Below are positions 9,208-15,925 of a DNA stretch of 27,944 nucleotides, piece by piece (position 1 is the first letter of the stretch; each line of letters begins with the position of its first letter). The stretch covers positions 1-27,944 of the forward strand of contig JAZHDF010000023.1 of the NCBI GenBank assembly GCA_036584565.1, in the 5' to 3' direction. The DNA comes from UBA9337 sp036584565. Its GTDB lineage: Bacteria > Patescibacteriota > Minisyncoccia > Moranbacterales > UBA9337. A program made the position numbers and the translations under genes. The notes under the pieces are model-generated. The model did no database searches. It saw nothing but the letters and a program-made list of their open reading frames with translations, and was not told where the DNA came from.

Positions 9208-10358
9208 TATTTATCTTTTTGATAAGCAATGCCAAATTTTGCTTCCACCATACCGGAAGAAGATTTTCCATAAGAAAGCAATTCTAAATTAGCATTGTCT
9301 CCTGAATTTAGAAAAGGATAGGATTCTTCTCCTTTTTTATTCAGAAAATCAACATAATGAGTTACTTTTTTTACATGCTCGTCGTCGACTTTTTCAAAGG
9401 TTGTAACTTTGATTTTTATTTGCCCTGAAATTAATGTTCTTTCCCCAAAAGAATCTTTTTCGTATTTTACTTCTGAAAAATAAGACGCATTTTCGCTCTC
9501 TTTAGTTAAAGATACAAGCTCATAGACCATGTTCGAACCACCCCTTGCAATTATTGAGTTGATTCTTTTAATTATAGGCCAATCGCCACTGCTATTGCTG
9601 GAAGAATACATACTAGTCATCAAGGGACTTGCTTCTTGAAAACCACTTAGCATAGCATTATTTATTTTTGAATCACTCAAAACATGTCCGTTTGTTTTTT
9701 GAGCATATAACAATTCAGAACGAGGCACTCTTGTTGGATAATATTGATTAGCAATATTAATAAACTTATTCAGAGAAGAAATGTGCGCTGAAAAGATATT
9801 TTCTAATTCCTCCTTTGATGAATTTATTTTTGGATACCAACATGATCCCTTTCCTTTTTCACACGATTCTTTACGATTATATTTTGTTTTTCCAAATAAA
9901 CTTTCAGCGATTTTTTCTGCACGAAAATTATTTAAGGGATTTCTGGATTTGGCATAGTATTCCTTATATTCATTTTCTATTTCTTCCAAATTGATTGGCG
10001 GATTAGTAACAGTATTAAACCCCAATTCTTTCTGAGCAAACCATGTTCCTGTCGGATCATCATAATCCCAATCTATGTCAATTGTTTCAAAGGCAGTATC
10101 TTTGTTCTCCTTATATTTCATAATCCACTCCTTTATTTCCTCATTGTCTTGCTCGGATATTTTTATAAGTTCGCCTTTACTAGCCACCTCCCCAATTCGT
10201 TCATCTTCACTTTGCTTGTTGACTGTTGAGGTATCTTCAGCCTCAGAGTCTGATTGTGATTGTGATTGACCCACTTCATTCTGTTGGCTACATCCGCTCA
10301 GCAAAACAGTTCCTGCTAACAATAAAATGCTTGATAAAAAAATTCTTGTGTACCGCAT
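9207..10358 (-). CDS. Lipoprotein of unknown function
   Basis: 383 residues. The signal peptide has a clear lipobox (LLSG-C, Cys23), and a Ser/Glu/Asp-rich linker follows (about 24-70). The globular part has no family I can name. It contains DIDWDYDDPTGTWFAQKELG, a Cys pair in ESCEKGKGSCWYPK, a helical stretch around HISSLNKFINIANQYYP, and a C-terminal half of alternating strands (ISGQIKIKVTTFEKVDDEHV, VTHYVDFLNKKGEE). It is the first gene of the surface-protein group and overlaps the next by one base. An outer surface role is inferred from the lipobox only. Confidence 0.75.
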   Translation of the reverse strand: MRYTRIFLSSILLLAGTVLLSGCSQQNEVGQSQSQSDSEAEDTSTVNKQSEDERIGEVASKGELIKISEQDNEEIKEWIMKYKENKDTAFETIDIDWDYDDPTGTWFAQKELGFNTVTNPPINLEEIENEYKEYYAKSRNPLNNFRAEKIAESLFGKTKYNRKESCEKGKGSCWYPKINSSKEELENIFSAHISSLNKFINIANQYYPTRVPRSELLYAQKTNGHVLSDSKINNAMLSGFQEASPLMTSMYSSSNSSGDWPIIKRINSIIARGGSNMVYELVSLTKESENASYFSEVKYEKDSFGERTLISGQIKIKVTTFEKVDDEHVKKVTHYVDFLNKKGEESYPFLNSGDNANLELLSYGKSSSGMVEAKFGIAYQKDK

Positions 10359-10394
10359 AATTTTATTTTTAACTTATTAAATTATCGACGCCAC

Positions 10395-10461
10395 AGACCT
10401 ATGGTCTATTTGGCAATTTTCATGCCAAGGCACTTTGCGCTGACCTGTCTGTCGATAGACA
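10395..10461. repeat. Cluster of three small inverted repeats
   Basis: Three hairpins lie in a row upstream of the lipoprotein gene: AGACC-TAT-GGTCT (10395-10407), TTGGCA-N7-TGCCAA (10410-10428) and TGTCT-N6-AGACA (10446-10461). The third, with CC before it, looks like a decayed form of the 20-bp palindrome at 6915-6934. The whole gene-free stretch 10359-10656 otherwise holds repeat copy 2; no coding signal is seen in it. Confidence 0.5.
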
Positions 10462-10530
10462 AAAGCAAGCTTCTTGTTATTTATCAAAAAATGTAACTTT
10501 GAGGGGTTGCTTAATTCTGAAATCCGAATA

Positions 10531-10656
10531 TATAGGTAATTGTAAGTCTTTTCTAGTGGATTGTCTAGATTTGAGATTTAAAGATGTTGGGTTTTTGAGG
10601 GTAACCTGCAGGTAGGTATGAGATTGATAAGACACAGAACAACTTATGTCTCATTT
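10531..10656 (+). repeat. Intergenic repeat, copy 2
   Basis: This is the diverged direct copy of 6836-6970, starting TATAGGTAATTGTAAG and ending in TTATGTCTCATTTT next to the stop of the 251-aa gene. The palindrome core is shorter here (CCTGCAGG, 10605-10612). The two copies bracket the surface-protein genes, about 3.7 kb apart. Confidence 0.6.
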
Positions 10657-11412
10657 TCACTCTGCCACAGAAGGCAGTTCAATGCTCAATTCATTACCCT
10701 TAAGATCAAATTTAGGGATCCTATATTGAACATTAAGCATCTTTTCCGGTTTACCGATAAACATTGGCACAGTGACTCCATCCAAATATTGCAACATAGT
10801 CCTTTTTGGCCACTCATCCATAAACTTCGTTCTGTAAAAAACCATGAAAATGTCATGATGCACCAAGGGAAATAAATGCGTACCTAATACACCACCAGGA
10901 ATATTCTCCAGCTCGTCGATATTAAATGACATCATAAAATTCAACTTCAATCCCATTCTTGGCAAAGCGAATGCAACAGCCACAAAAGGCTTTAGTGATT
11001 CGCTTGAATTAACTACTTGATCACTTTTTCTATTCAAAGCTTCTGAAATAGGAATATACTCCGGCTTTTTAGGAAAAAGCGTAAAGAGATGCCTGAGACT
11101 TATATCATTTTCTTCACGTTTCAATAAATGCTGTCCTTTTATCGAAAGCTTGTATTTTTCATCTCCAGATTTGACATGCACTTGTCCGGAACCATGAAAA
11201 CTCAAATGCCCATCATTATCCTGTTGTACCTTGAAGCTACTTAAAACCCCGTTATCAACCTTGAACGACAACCACTCAAAGTTTGTAAACTCGGGAGATC
11301 CGAGGTAAATACTCCCGTCTTTTTTATTTTGCTCCAAAGAGAACAACTGCCATGACTTGTTTTCGATGTCTTTTATAAAAATCCTACTTCTGCTGTTCGC
11401 AATATCATTCAT
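10657..11412 (-). CDS. Unknown protein, last gene of the ubiquitin-like operon
   Basis: 251 residues, not recognised. It is soluble, with no signal peptide or membrane helix. The first ~110 residues look like a beta-rich domain (IFIKDIENKSWQLFSLEQ, GSIYLGSPEF, LSFKVDNGVLSSFKVQ). The second part is mixed, with VAVAFALPRMGLKLNFMMSF and LFPLVHHDIFMVFYRTKFMD. The start overlaps the upstream membrane-protein gene by 8 bases, so it belongs to the same transcript. It ends in TGA beside repeat copy 2. Its place at the end of the Ubl operon makes it a candidate target or effector, but nothing in the sequence shows a catalytic site. Confidence 0.65.
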   Translation of the reverse strand: MNDIANSRSRIFIKDIENKSWQLFSLEQNKKDGSIYLGSPEFTNFEWLSFKVDNGVLSSFKVQQDNDGHLSFHGSGQVHVKSGDEKYKLSIKGQHLLKREENDISLRHLFTLFPKKPEYIPISEALNRKSDQVVNSSESLKPFVAVAFALPRMGLKLNFMMSFNIDELENIPGGVLGTHLFPLVHHDIFMVFYRTKFMDEWPKRTMLQYLDGVTVPMFIGKPEKMLNVQYRIPKFDLKGNELSIELPSVAE

Positions 11413-11857
11413 TCTTTTTTTCCTCAGCTTTTTTAAATGGTTTGATTTTAGTTATTCTCTCAATATCCTGATTTTTTCTAATGAGAAATGTTTCATTTGT
11501 GTACCAAAGCAATATTACAGCACTGAAATACAAGAAGATCGTACCTTCTCCATATTTGGAGAAACGATCGAAATACAAAAAAGTGAATATTGAATAAGGC
11601 ATTAGTATTACAGGATGCAATACTAATCTTAAAAAATTTTCAAATTCTTCCTTTAAAAAATTCATTATTTTTTCAAGATAATCTCTGCCAGAAAGCAATG
11701 AATAGCTCCCGCTATTTATATATAAATAAGAACTGCTGAATTCATCCATTAATTTAGCCTCTTTAGGCTTTGATTTTAAAAATCTCCTAATAAAGATAGC
11801 TCCCGGAGAAATGAAATCTAAATAAAGCCAAATAAATACAAATAAATACAATTCCAA
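11405..11857 (-). CDS. Membrane protein, downstream half of a frameshifted gene
   Basis: The open frame begins at a TTG (11855-11857) with no ribosome site, so the start is probably not real. The protein half has a hydrophobic start (FVFIWLYLDFISPG), a central charged part (FLKSKPKEAKLMDEF, DYLEKIMNFLKEEFE), two more hydrophobic helices (LHPVILMPYSIFTFLYF and TIFLYFSAVILLWY) and a basic tail. Removing one 10-bp unit of the tandem repeat at 11831-11850 joins this frame to the upstream half (11787-12014) as one 199-residue protein with about four membrane helices. An internal ATG at 11746 could also start a shorter product. Function unknown. Confidence 0.6.
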   Translation of the reverse strand: MELYLFVFIWLYLDFISPGAIFIRRFLKSKPKEAKLMDEFSSSYLYINSGSYSLLSGRDYLEKIMNFLKEEFENFLRLVLHPVILMPYSIFTFLYFDRFSKYGEGTIFLYFSAVILLWYTNETFLIRKNQDIERITKIKPFKKAEEKKNE

Positions 11858-12014
11858 ATGTAACAGCCAAATGGATATTTGTATAAAAATATACCGATAA
11901 GAAAAAAAGTGTCGTTAGAATAACTCCAAAAAACGGCCAAAAAAACTTAAACAAAAAACTTCGAGTTCTTATTTTAAAGGGAATATCTTGTTTTTTTACT
12001 GGTATAACTTCCAT
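11787..12014 (-). CDS. Membrane protein, upstream half of a frameshifted gene
   Basis: 75 residues with two hydrophobic helices (FFWPFFGVILTTLFFLSVYF and LAVTFGIVFICIYLALF), after a basic cytoplasmic N-terminus. The ATG is one base after the stop of the zinc-ribbon gene, so it is tightly coupled in the operon. The last ~17 residues (after FGIVFI) are read in a frame shifted by a 10-bp tandem duplication. Without the extra copy the chain continues as FGIVFIWLYLDFISPGAIF into the downstream half. I read the pair as one membrane protein gene in an out-of-frame state. Confidence 0.6.
   Translation of the reverse strand: MEVIPVKKQDIPFKIRTRSFLFKFFWPFFGVILTTLFFLSVYFYTNIHLAVTFGIVFICIYLALFRFHFSGSYLY
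11831..11851. repeat. 10-bp tandem duplication inside the membrane protein gene
   Basis: AATAAATACA occurs twice in direct succession (11831-11840 and 11841-11850), with one further matching base on each side. The unit length is not a multiple of three, so gain or loss of a copy changes the reading frame. With one copy the two halves 12014-11787 and 11857-11405 form one frame. Confidence 0.9.
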
Positions 12015-12015
12015 A

Positions 12016-12642
12016 TTATTTTTTTATGATATTATTATCTTTTCCAATCAGTTTGGATGTATCGACGTTTTTATATTCAACATGAACTCTATTTTGTTCA
12101 TCCTTCACAAGATAGCTTTCTGGCTTATTGGGAAGCACGTCTTTGTTGTCCTTGATCATAAATAATTCAAAGTGAGGCTTTCCTGTGTCTTTGTTTTTTA
12201 TTATTCTTGGCTTTAGTTTTCCTTGCCTGACAAACTTTCTTACAGTCGGAGTCTTTATTTTGAAATAGTAATCAAATTCCCAAGTTGCATACCAAGAGTC
12301 ATCATCCTTGCAAACACTTTTGGGAATAATCTTTTTGTCCAATGCCTTTTGGCAATGAAGACATTTGATGCCACCTTCATCCCACCAAGTCTGCTCATTT
12401 GAAATATGCTCCCGACAAATCCGGCAACTATATGTTTTTCCGTCGTCCAAATGAAATCCTTTTGGGTAATCCTTGAGCTTACGCTTGCGGAAACAATCCT
12501 CTTTGTAGGAGTCATATAAAATACCGACAAAATTCAACAGATTGCGAGCGCCATCCGCCGCTTCTTCCCAAGTCAATTCCTTGCCATGCTCTTTCTTGTA
12601 TATCTCTTGGAATTCTTTTATGTATTTTTCAGATGGTTCCAT
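12016..12642 (-). CDS. Zinc-ribbon and HTH-like protein of the ubiquitin-like operon
   Basis: 208 residues in three parts. The N-terminus (5-50) is helical, with the motif EFQEIYKKEHGKELTWEEA, a pattern common in small CPR and mobile-element proteins. The middle has CRIC (73-76) and CLHC (94-97), a four-cysteine zinc ribbon. The C-terminal part has a winged or MerR-like HTH pattern (TPTVRKFVRQGKLKPRII, 131-148, then a beta wing). It could bind DNA or another protein through the zinc site. The gene lies 37 bases after the DUF6527 gene and one base before the membrane protein gene, so it is part of the operon. No named family. Confidence 0.65.
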   Translation of the reverse strand: MEPSEKYIKEFQEIYKKEHGKELTWEEAADGARNLLNFVGILYDSYKEDCFRKRKLKDYPKGFHLDDGKTYSCRICREHISNEQTWWDEGGIKCLHCQKALDKKIIPKSVCKDDDSWYATWEFDYYFKIKTPTVRKFVRQGKLKPRIIKNKDTGKPHFELFMIKDNKDVLPNKPESYLVKDEQNRVHVEYKNVDTSKLIGKDNNIIKK

Positions 12643-12679
12643 TATTTTTTAATGCTTACATGAAAAAACTCCTACATCA

Positions 12680-13039
12680 TCAAATATCATATTTAGCCCA
12701 ATAAACCTCATTATGCTTAATCCAAAAATGGCTACCACATGAAATATTATCAATAGATGGATAAACACTTACAGTATTATCAGCATTAAATCTTAATTTC
12801 CATCTGGGATAGTAGCTCTTCATTAAATTGAGCGATATTTGATTTTTGCATCCACAGGGACATAAAAAATGAGCCCACTTCGGATTATTTCTGTCGCCTA
12901 TTACGATTATATTTTTTCTACCCAGTTCATAATTAAAGGATTGTCCGTTTTCAAAAAATTTAACCCCTACATACCTAAAAGGACGCTTTGGGAAAATCAA
13001 TGCCAGTCGCTTTTGTATTAAATAAAAAATATTTTTCAT
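12680..13039 (-). CDS. DUF6527-family zinc protein linked to ubiquitin-like operons
   Basis: 119 residues. Diagnostic pieces are FLCPCGCKNQISLNL (C60, C62, C64), PRWKLRFN, VYPSIDNISCGSHFWI (C101, H104) and EVYW. The cysteines and histidine likely bind zinc. DUF6527 proteins are repeatedly found beside bacterial E1/JAB/Ubl genes, as here; their biochemical role is unknown. The ATG is 9 bases after the E1-JAB stop, and a short GAG precedes the start. The pattern match to the family is strong although no search was possible. Confidence 0.8.
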   Translation of the reverse strand: MKNIFYLIQKRLALIFPKRPFRYVGVKFFENGQSFNYELGRKNIIVIGDRNNPKWAHFLCPCGCKNQISLNLMKSYYPRWKLRFNADNTVSVYPSIDNISCGSHFWIKHNEVYWAKYDI

Positions 13040-13048
13040 CTCGTTATA

Positions 13049-14410
13049 TTATTTTTGCCAGACAAGGCCTAAAAAATCTCTTTTATCTCCAACCCCTAAA
13101 GTGTCCCTGCGCATGCATAAGCATCTATCCTCGGGGTCAATGTTATTTGTCCGAACAGAATTTTTATCAAACAACATTAACATTTCTGTAGAATTGTATT
13201 CCGCGCCCTTAAAATTTGTCAGGCGATGCAATAACTCGGTTACTCCTTGGCAGGATACTGCCGACGTAAAAGCAATCACTGATGGATCGTTTGTTTCTAA
13301 TTCAGGTGCGTAATTTTCGCTTATTCTCTTTTGCCTATCTTTTTCGGACATTCCTTCAAGAGCTATGATCTCCGGATTTATTCTTTTTCTACAAAAGAGA
13401 CAAGCTTCGCCTGGAAATATAGTTGTCACCCTGCCAACTATTTCTTCTATTATACCATCTATGGAATTTATTAAGACGGCCACGTCAATAATTGGAATAA
13501 GATAGAAGTGAGAAAGCCTCATGAGAATTCCACGAGAACTATGAGTGTCGCTGCATCCAAATATAATATCGCAGTTGCGAAGTTTTTTTGCTGTTTCTTT
13601 TTCGCAAATAGATTTCGAATACGCATTCACTTTTGTTCCCAGGCCAATATCTTTAATATGTTTGGCAACTATTTTAGCCTTGTTTTTTCCAACATCTTTT
13701 ATGGTAGATCCAAAAACTCTACTAATATTTGATTTTTCCAATTTATCATCATCAAAAATAGAAATCTGTCCAATTCCTAGCCGAGCGACTTGCTCCGCCA
13801 CGCATGAACCAGTTCCGCCAGCTCCCACAATGCCGATATGAAGAGACTGGAAAGATTTCTGCATTTTATCTCCAAATACTAAGACTTGCCTATCAAAAAA
13901 ACTGGGATTAAATTCAGTTTGTTCCGAATTTAAAAATCTAAATCTCTTTCCAATGATCGCTATTCCATCAATTTTTTTCCATCTCTTATTTTTCCAAATT
14001 TTACCAGAAAACTTATTCTCTTTAGTTAATACTAAGGAGCCATGATTGCGTTCCGGCAATCTTTCGGCAAAAAACTCATGCAACTTTTTCAGTTCTTTTT
14101 CATCTTGTCTTGAAAAATTAAAATAAGAATCCGGATGGGAATGAACAAATATTATACTTGCGTTTTCTTGGTTTGCCTTTTTTACTGTATTTGCATAAGA
14201 TTGAGAATCAATTGAAAGTCCATCATGCGCCTGTCTTAAAATATGTTCTTTGGAAATAGAAATGACCTCACGAACGATCAGTTTGGTCTTTTTGAAAGAC
14301 GCACTTTCTCCGCAAACAAGAAAAGCTGCTCCTTCTAAATTGAAAGAGTTAAAAATTTCCTTCCGTAATTTATCGTAATCCTCATCAAGAAATATTATGC
14401 TGTATTTCAC
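13049..14410 (-). CDS. JAB/JAMM protease fused to E1-like (ThiF) activating enzyme
   Basis: 453 residues, two domains. The N-terminal JAMM metalloprotease has E26, then H90-S-H92-P with S100 and D103: the full HxH-x7-S-x2-D motif. Such domains cut after the Ubl C-terminal glycine or remove the Ubl from targets. The C-terminal part (~175-453) is an E1/ThiF adenylating domain: nucleotide loop IVGAGGTGS (194-202), FDDD (219-222), N228 and R231, D288. A structural zinc site is formed by C337-LF-C340 and C430-L-C432. It should activate the Ubl with ATP. The GTG start overlaps the E2 stop (GTGA). Which cysteine, if any, forms a thioester is not clear; C387 in SAVSCQG is one candidate. Confidence 0.9.
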   Translation of the reverse strand: MKYSIIFLDEDYDKLRKEIFNSFNLEGAAFLVCGESASFKKTKLIVREVISISKEHILRQAHDGLSIDSQSYANTVKKANQENASIIFVHSHPDSYFNFSRQDEKELKKLHEFFAERLPERNHGSLVLTKENKFSGKIWKNKRWKKIDGIAIIGKRFRFLNSEQTEFNPSFFDRQVLVFGDKMQKSFQSLHIGIVGAGGTGSCVAEQVARLGIGQISIFDDDKLEKSNISRVFGSTIKDVGKNKAKIVAKHIKDIGLGTKVNAYSKSICEKETAKKLRNCDIIFGCSDTHSSRGILMRLSHFYLIPIIDVAVLINSIDGIIEEIVGRVTTIFPGEACLFCRKRINPEIIALEGMSEKDRQKRISENYAPELETNDPSVIAFTSAVSCQGVTELLHRLTNFKGAEYNSTEMLMLFDKNSVRTNNIDPEDRCLCMRRDTLGVGDKRDFLGLVWQK

Positions 14411-14781
14411 TTATTTTTTTGAAGCTCTTTACTTATTAGCGACATAAATCCTGCCAGGGAATCAATGCCTGGAAGCCAAGAATTTAAATGGCGAGAAAAT
14501 CTCTGCCACCTCCTGCCCACATGATCTTCGAAATGTTCGGCTGCATTAGGATAGCTACCATCCTTCTTTTTTAGCGGAGGATCAACATAAAACATATCCA
14601 GCTTGGCATTATTATACTGAGCAGGAATGATTATCAGCAGGTCAATTTTTGGACGATCAAAAACATTCTCGTTTACCGGGTAGTCTTTGATAATCAGAGC
14701 GCCATTTTCTCCATCGGCCAAAAGCTCCCACTTGTATCCTTTCTGGGACAAGTATTCCTCGTCTTCTTCTAAAATATTCAT
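14407..14781 (-). CDS. Prok-E2_E-like (E2-fold) protein lacking cysteine
   Basis: 124 residues. The pattern LLADGENGALIIKDYPV, LLIIIPAQYNNAKLDMFYVD, PPLKKKDGSYPNAAEHFEDH, GRRWQRFSRHLNSWLPGIDS matches prokaryotic E2 family E, which is typically found beside multiubiquitin-type Ubls. It has the E2-like 'PP' turn and the conserved GRxWQRxSRH signature. The translated protein has no cysteine at all, so it cannot carry the Ubl as a classic cysteine thioester. The gene lies 2 bases after the Ubl gene and overlaps the E1 gene by 4 bases. It may be a scaffold, or use another residue; this is inference. Confidence 0.85.
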   Translation of the reverse strand: MNILEEDEEYLSQKGYKWELLADGENGALIIKDYPVNENVFDRPKIDLLIIIPAQYNNAKLDMFYVDPPLKKKDGSYPNAAEHFEDHVGRRWQRFSRHLNSWLPGIDSLAGFMSLISKELQKNK

Positions 14782-14783
14782 GT

Positions 14784-15026
14784 TTACTTCCCTGGATTGA
14801 TGTTAGTAGGAGCGCTATAAAAGTGCATTCCATTATGAAGCTCTACTGACTCATCATCGCCAATTTTTCTGTCATCTTGAGGACCCGGGACTACCAAAAA
14901 TAAATCTCGATCAGAACCAATATTTGGCTCTGGCAAAAAACGTATCTCTGCGCCAGTCATTGAGCCCTTGCTTGTTTTATAGGGTTTGTTATCAATATGG
15001 ATAACAGTCTCTTTTTCTTGTTTCAT
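14784..15026 (-). CDS. Multiubiquitin-type ubiquitin-like protein (single domain)
   Basis: 80 residues with the hallmarks of the multiubiquitin family: VIHIDNKPYKTSKGSMTGAE (8-27), IRFLPEPNIG, DLFLVVPGPQDDRKIGDDE (41-59) and GMHFYSAPTNINPGK at the end. This is a beta-grasp fold with one Ubl unit; many relatives carry several units in tandem. The C-terminus ends Pro78-Gly79-Lys80, so one residue would have to be removed to expose glycine, a plausible job for the neighbouring JAMM domain. It sits 23 bases after the LexA-like gene. There is no Shine-Dalgarno. Confidence 0.9.
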   Translation of the reverse strand: MKQEKETVIHIDNKPYKTSKGSMTGAEIRFLPEPNIGSDRDLFLVVPGPQDDRKIGDDESVELHNGMHFYSAPTNINPGK

Positions 15027-15049
15027 GTTATTTTAATTAAATTTATTAG

Positions 15050-15712
15050 CTATTTATTTTTTATCACTCCGACAACCTTTCCATTTACAAAAAATTCGTC
15101 TTCTGGATGAAGATATATCGGCTCATAATTATAAGACGAATCTGATTTAAGAATCACTTGTCCGTTTTTTTTGTCATCAATAAATCTTTTTATAACCGCA
15201 TTATTATCAACTATTACCAGCACTATTTCATTATTATCTGGAATCGATTCGTCCTTTCTAATAATCACATAATCGCCGTCTTCAATTTTTTTCCCTTTTA
15301 TTTCTGCTTGATTCATAGAATGTCCATCCGTTTGAATAGCAAAAAGGTCAGTCGGACTAGACTGATGTATTAATTTTCCTGAAACACGCAAAAATCCTGT
15401 GAAGTTTTCTTTGGCAAAAATGGTCGCCGGCCCACAACTGGCAGTCCCGATAATAGGTATGGAAAAAACACGAGCTGTTTTTTCAAACATCCCTTTTGCC
15501 CATCCCGGCTCCATTGCAGTTTTTTCCATGACTCCCTTCACTCGATCAACTTTAACAAACCCTTTCTTTTGCAGCTGGAAAAGGTGGTGTTTTATTTTCT
15601 GGGGAGATTCATTGGGCAGACCAATACCCTTGGCAATTTCACGAAAAGTCATCTGGGCGAGATTATGCTCCTTTGAATACTCCAGTAATGATTGTTGAAT
15701 TGGGTGCATCAT
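15050..15712 (-). CDS. LexA-like self-cleaving repressor (S24 peptidase)
   Basis: 220 residues. The N-terminal winged helix (about 1-60: LAQMTFREIAKGIGLPNE, KIKHHLFQLQKKGFVKVDRV) has the LexA-type layout. The S24 domain has the cleavage site Cys93-Gly94 (FSIPIIGTASCG), the nucleophile Ser132 in DGHSMNQ and Lys175 in NNAVIKRF. It should repress until RecA filaments trigger self-cleavage. It is the first gene of the Ubl operon, so it probably controls the operon and itself. The ATG has a second ATG directly after it, and lies only 7 bases past the -10, so the message may be leaderless. It may be a local regulator rather than the cell's main LexA. Confidence 0.88.
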   Translation of the reverse strand: MMHPIQQSLLEYSKEHNLAQMTFREIAKGIGLPNESPQKIKHHLFQLQKKGFVKVDRVKGVMEKTAMEPGWAKGMFEKTARVFSIPIIGTASCGPATIFAKENFTGFLRVSGKLIHQSSPTDLFAIQTDGHSMNQAEIKGKKIEDGDYVIIRKDESIPDNNEIVLVIVDNNAVIKRFIDDKKNGQVILKSDSSYNYEPIYLHPEDEFFVNGKVVGVIKNK

Positions 15713-15718
15713 GATTTT

Positions 15719-15747
15719 AGGATAATCCTTTTGTTATTATTTGTCAA
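15719..15747 (-). promoter_or_regulatory. Promoter of the LexA-like/ubiquitin-like operon with operator candidate
   Basis: On the minus strand: TTGACA (15747-15742), a 17-base spacer and TATCCT (15724-15719). The predicted transcript start falls at about 15712, the first base of the ATG. A perfect 11-base palindrome, AGGATAATCCT (15719-15729), covers the -10 and is a candidate repressor site. Confidence 0.75.
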
Positions 15748-15763
15748 TAAGCACTTTATTTTC

Positions 15764-15793
15764 TTGACAAGACAAACTACTTTTTGCTAAAAT
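15764..15793 (+). promoter_or_regulatory. Divergent promoter toward the DUF2188 gene
   Basis: TTGACA (15764-15769), an 18-base spacer and TAAAAT (15788-15793). Its -35 is 16 bases from the -35 of the operon promoter on the other strand (the pair forms the inverted repeat TTGTCAA/TTGACAA), so the two promoters may compete or share control. Confidence 0.75.
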
Positions 15794-15799
15794 AAAAGG

Positions 15800-15925
15800 T
15801 AATCCAAAGCAAAAGCGGGTTGCAGCCCGCTCTTGAAAATGTGTTGGTCGATATCCAACAGCTCTTTTAATAGTTAAAGGATAGCACACTTTTAAAATTT
15901 GGGGAATAATTATTAAGATAACTGT
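15800..15925 (+). ncRNA. Structured 5' leader of the DUF2188 gene (candidate)
   Basis: The ~125-base leader has a stable hairpin AGCGGG-N6-CCCGCT (15814-15831) and a second one TGTTGG-N7-CCAACA (15842-15860). A third weaker one is GCT-C-TTTTAA/TTAAAG-GAT-AGC (15861-15885). No ribosome site stands directly before the ATG at 15926; GGGG at 15901 is too far. It may be a cis-regulatory leader or an independent small RNA. It matches no class I can name. Confidence 0.4.

Noticed and set aside
10657..15712. CBASS assignment for the E1/JAB genes
   Set aside because: No cyclic-nucleotide synthase (CD-NTase) and no recognisable CBASS effector are present, and a dedicated Ubl is encoded, which CBASS Cap2/Cap3 systems do not have.
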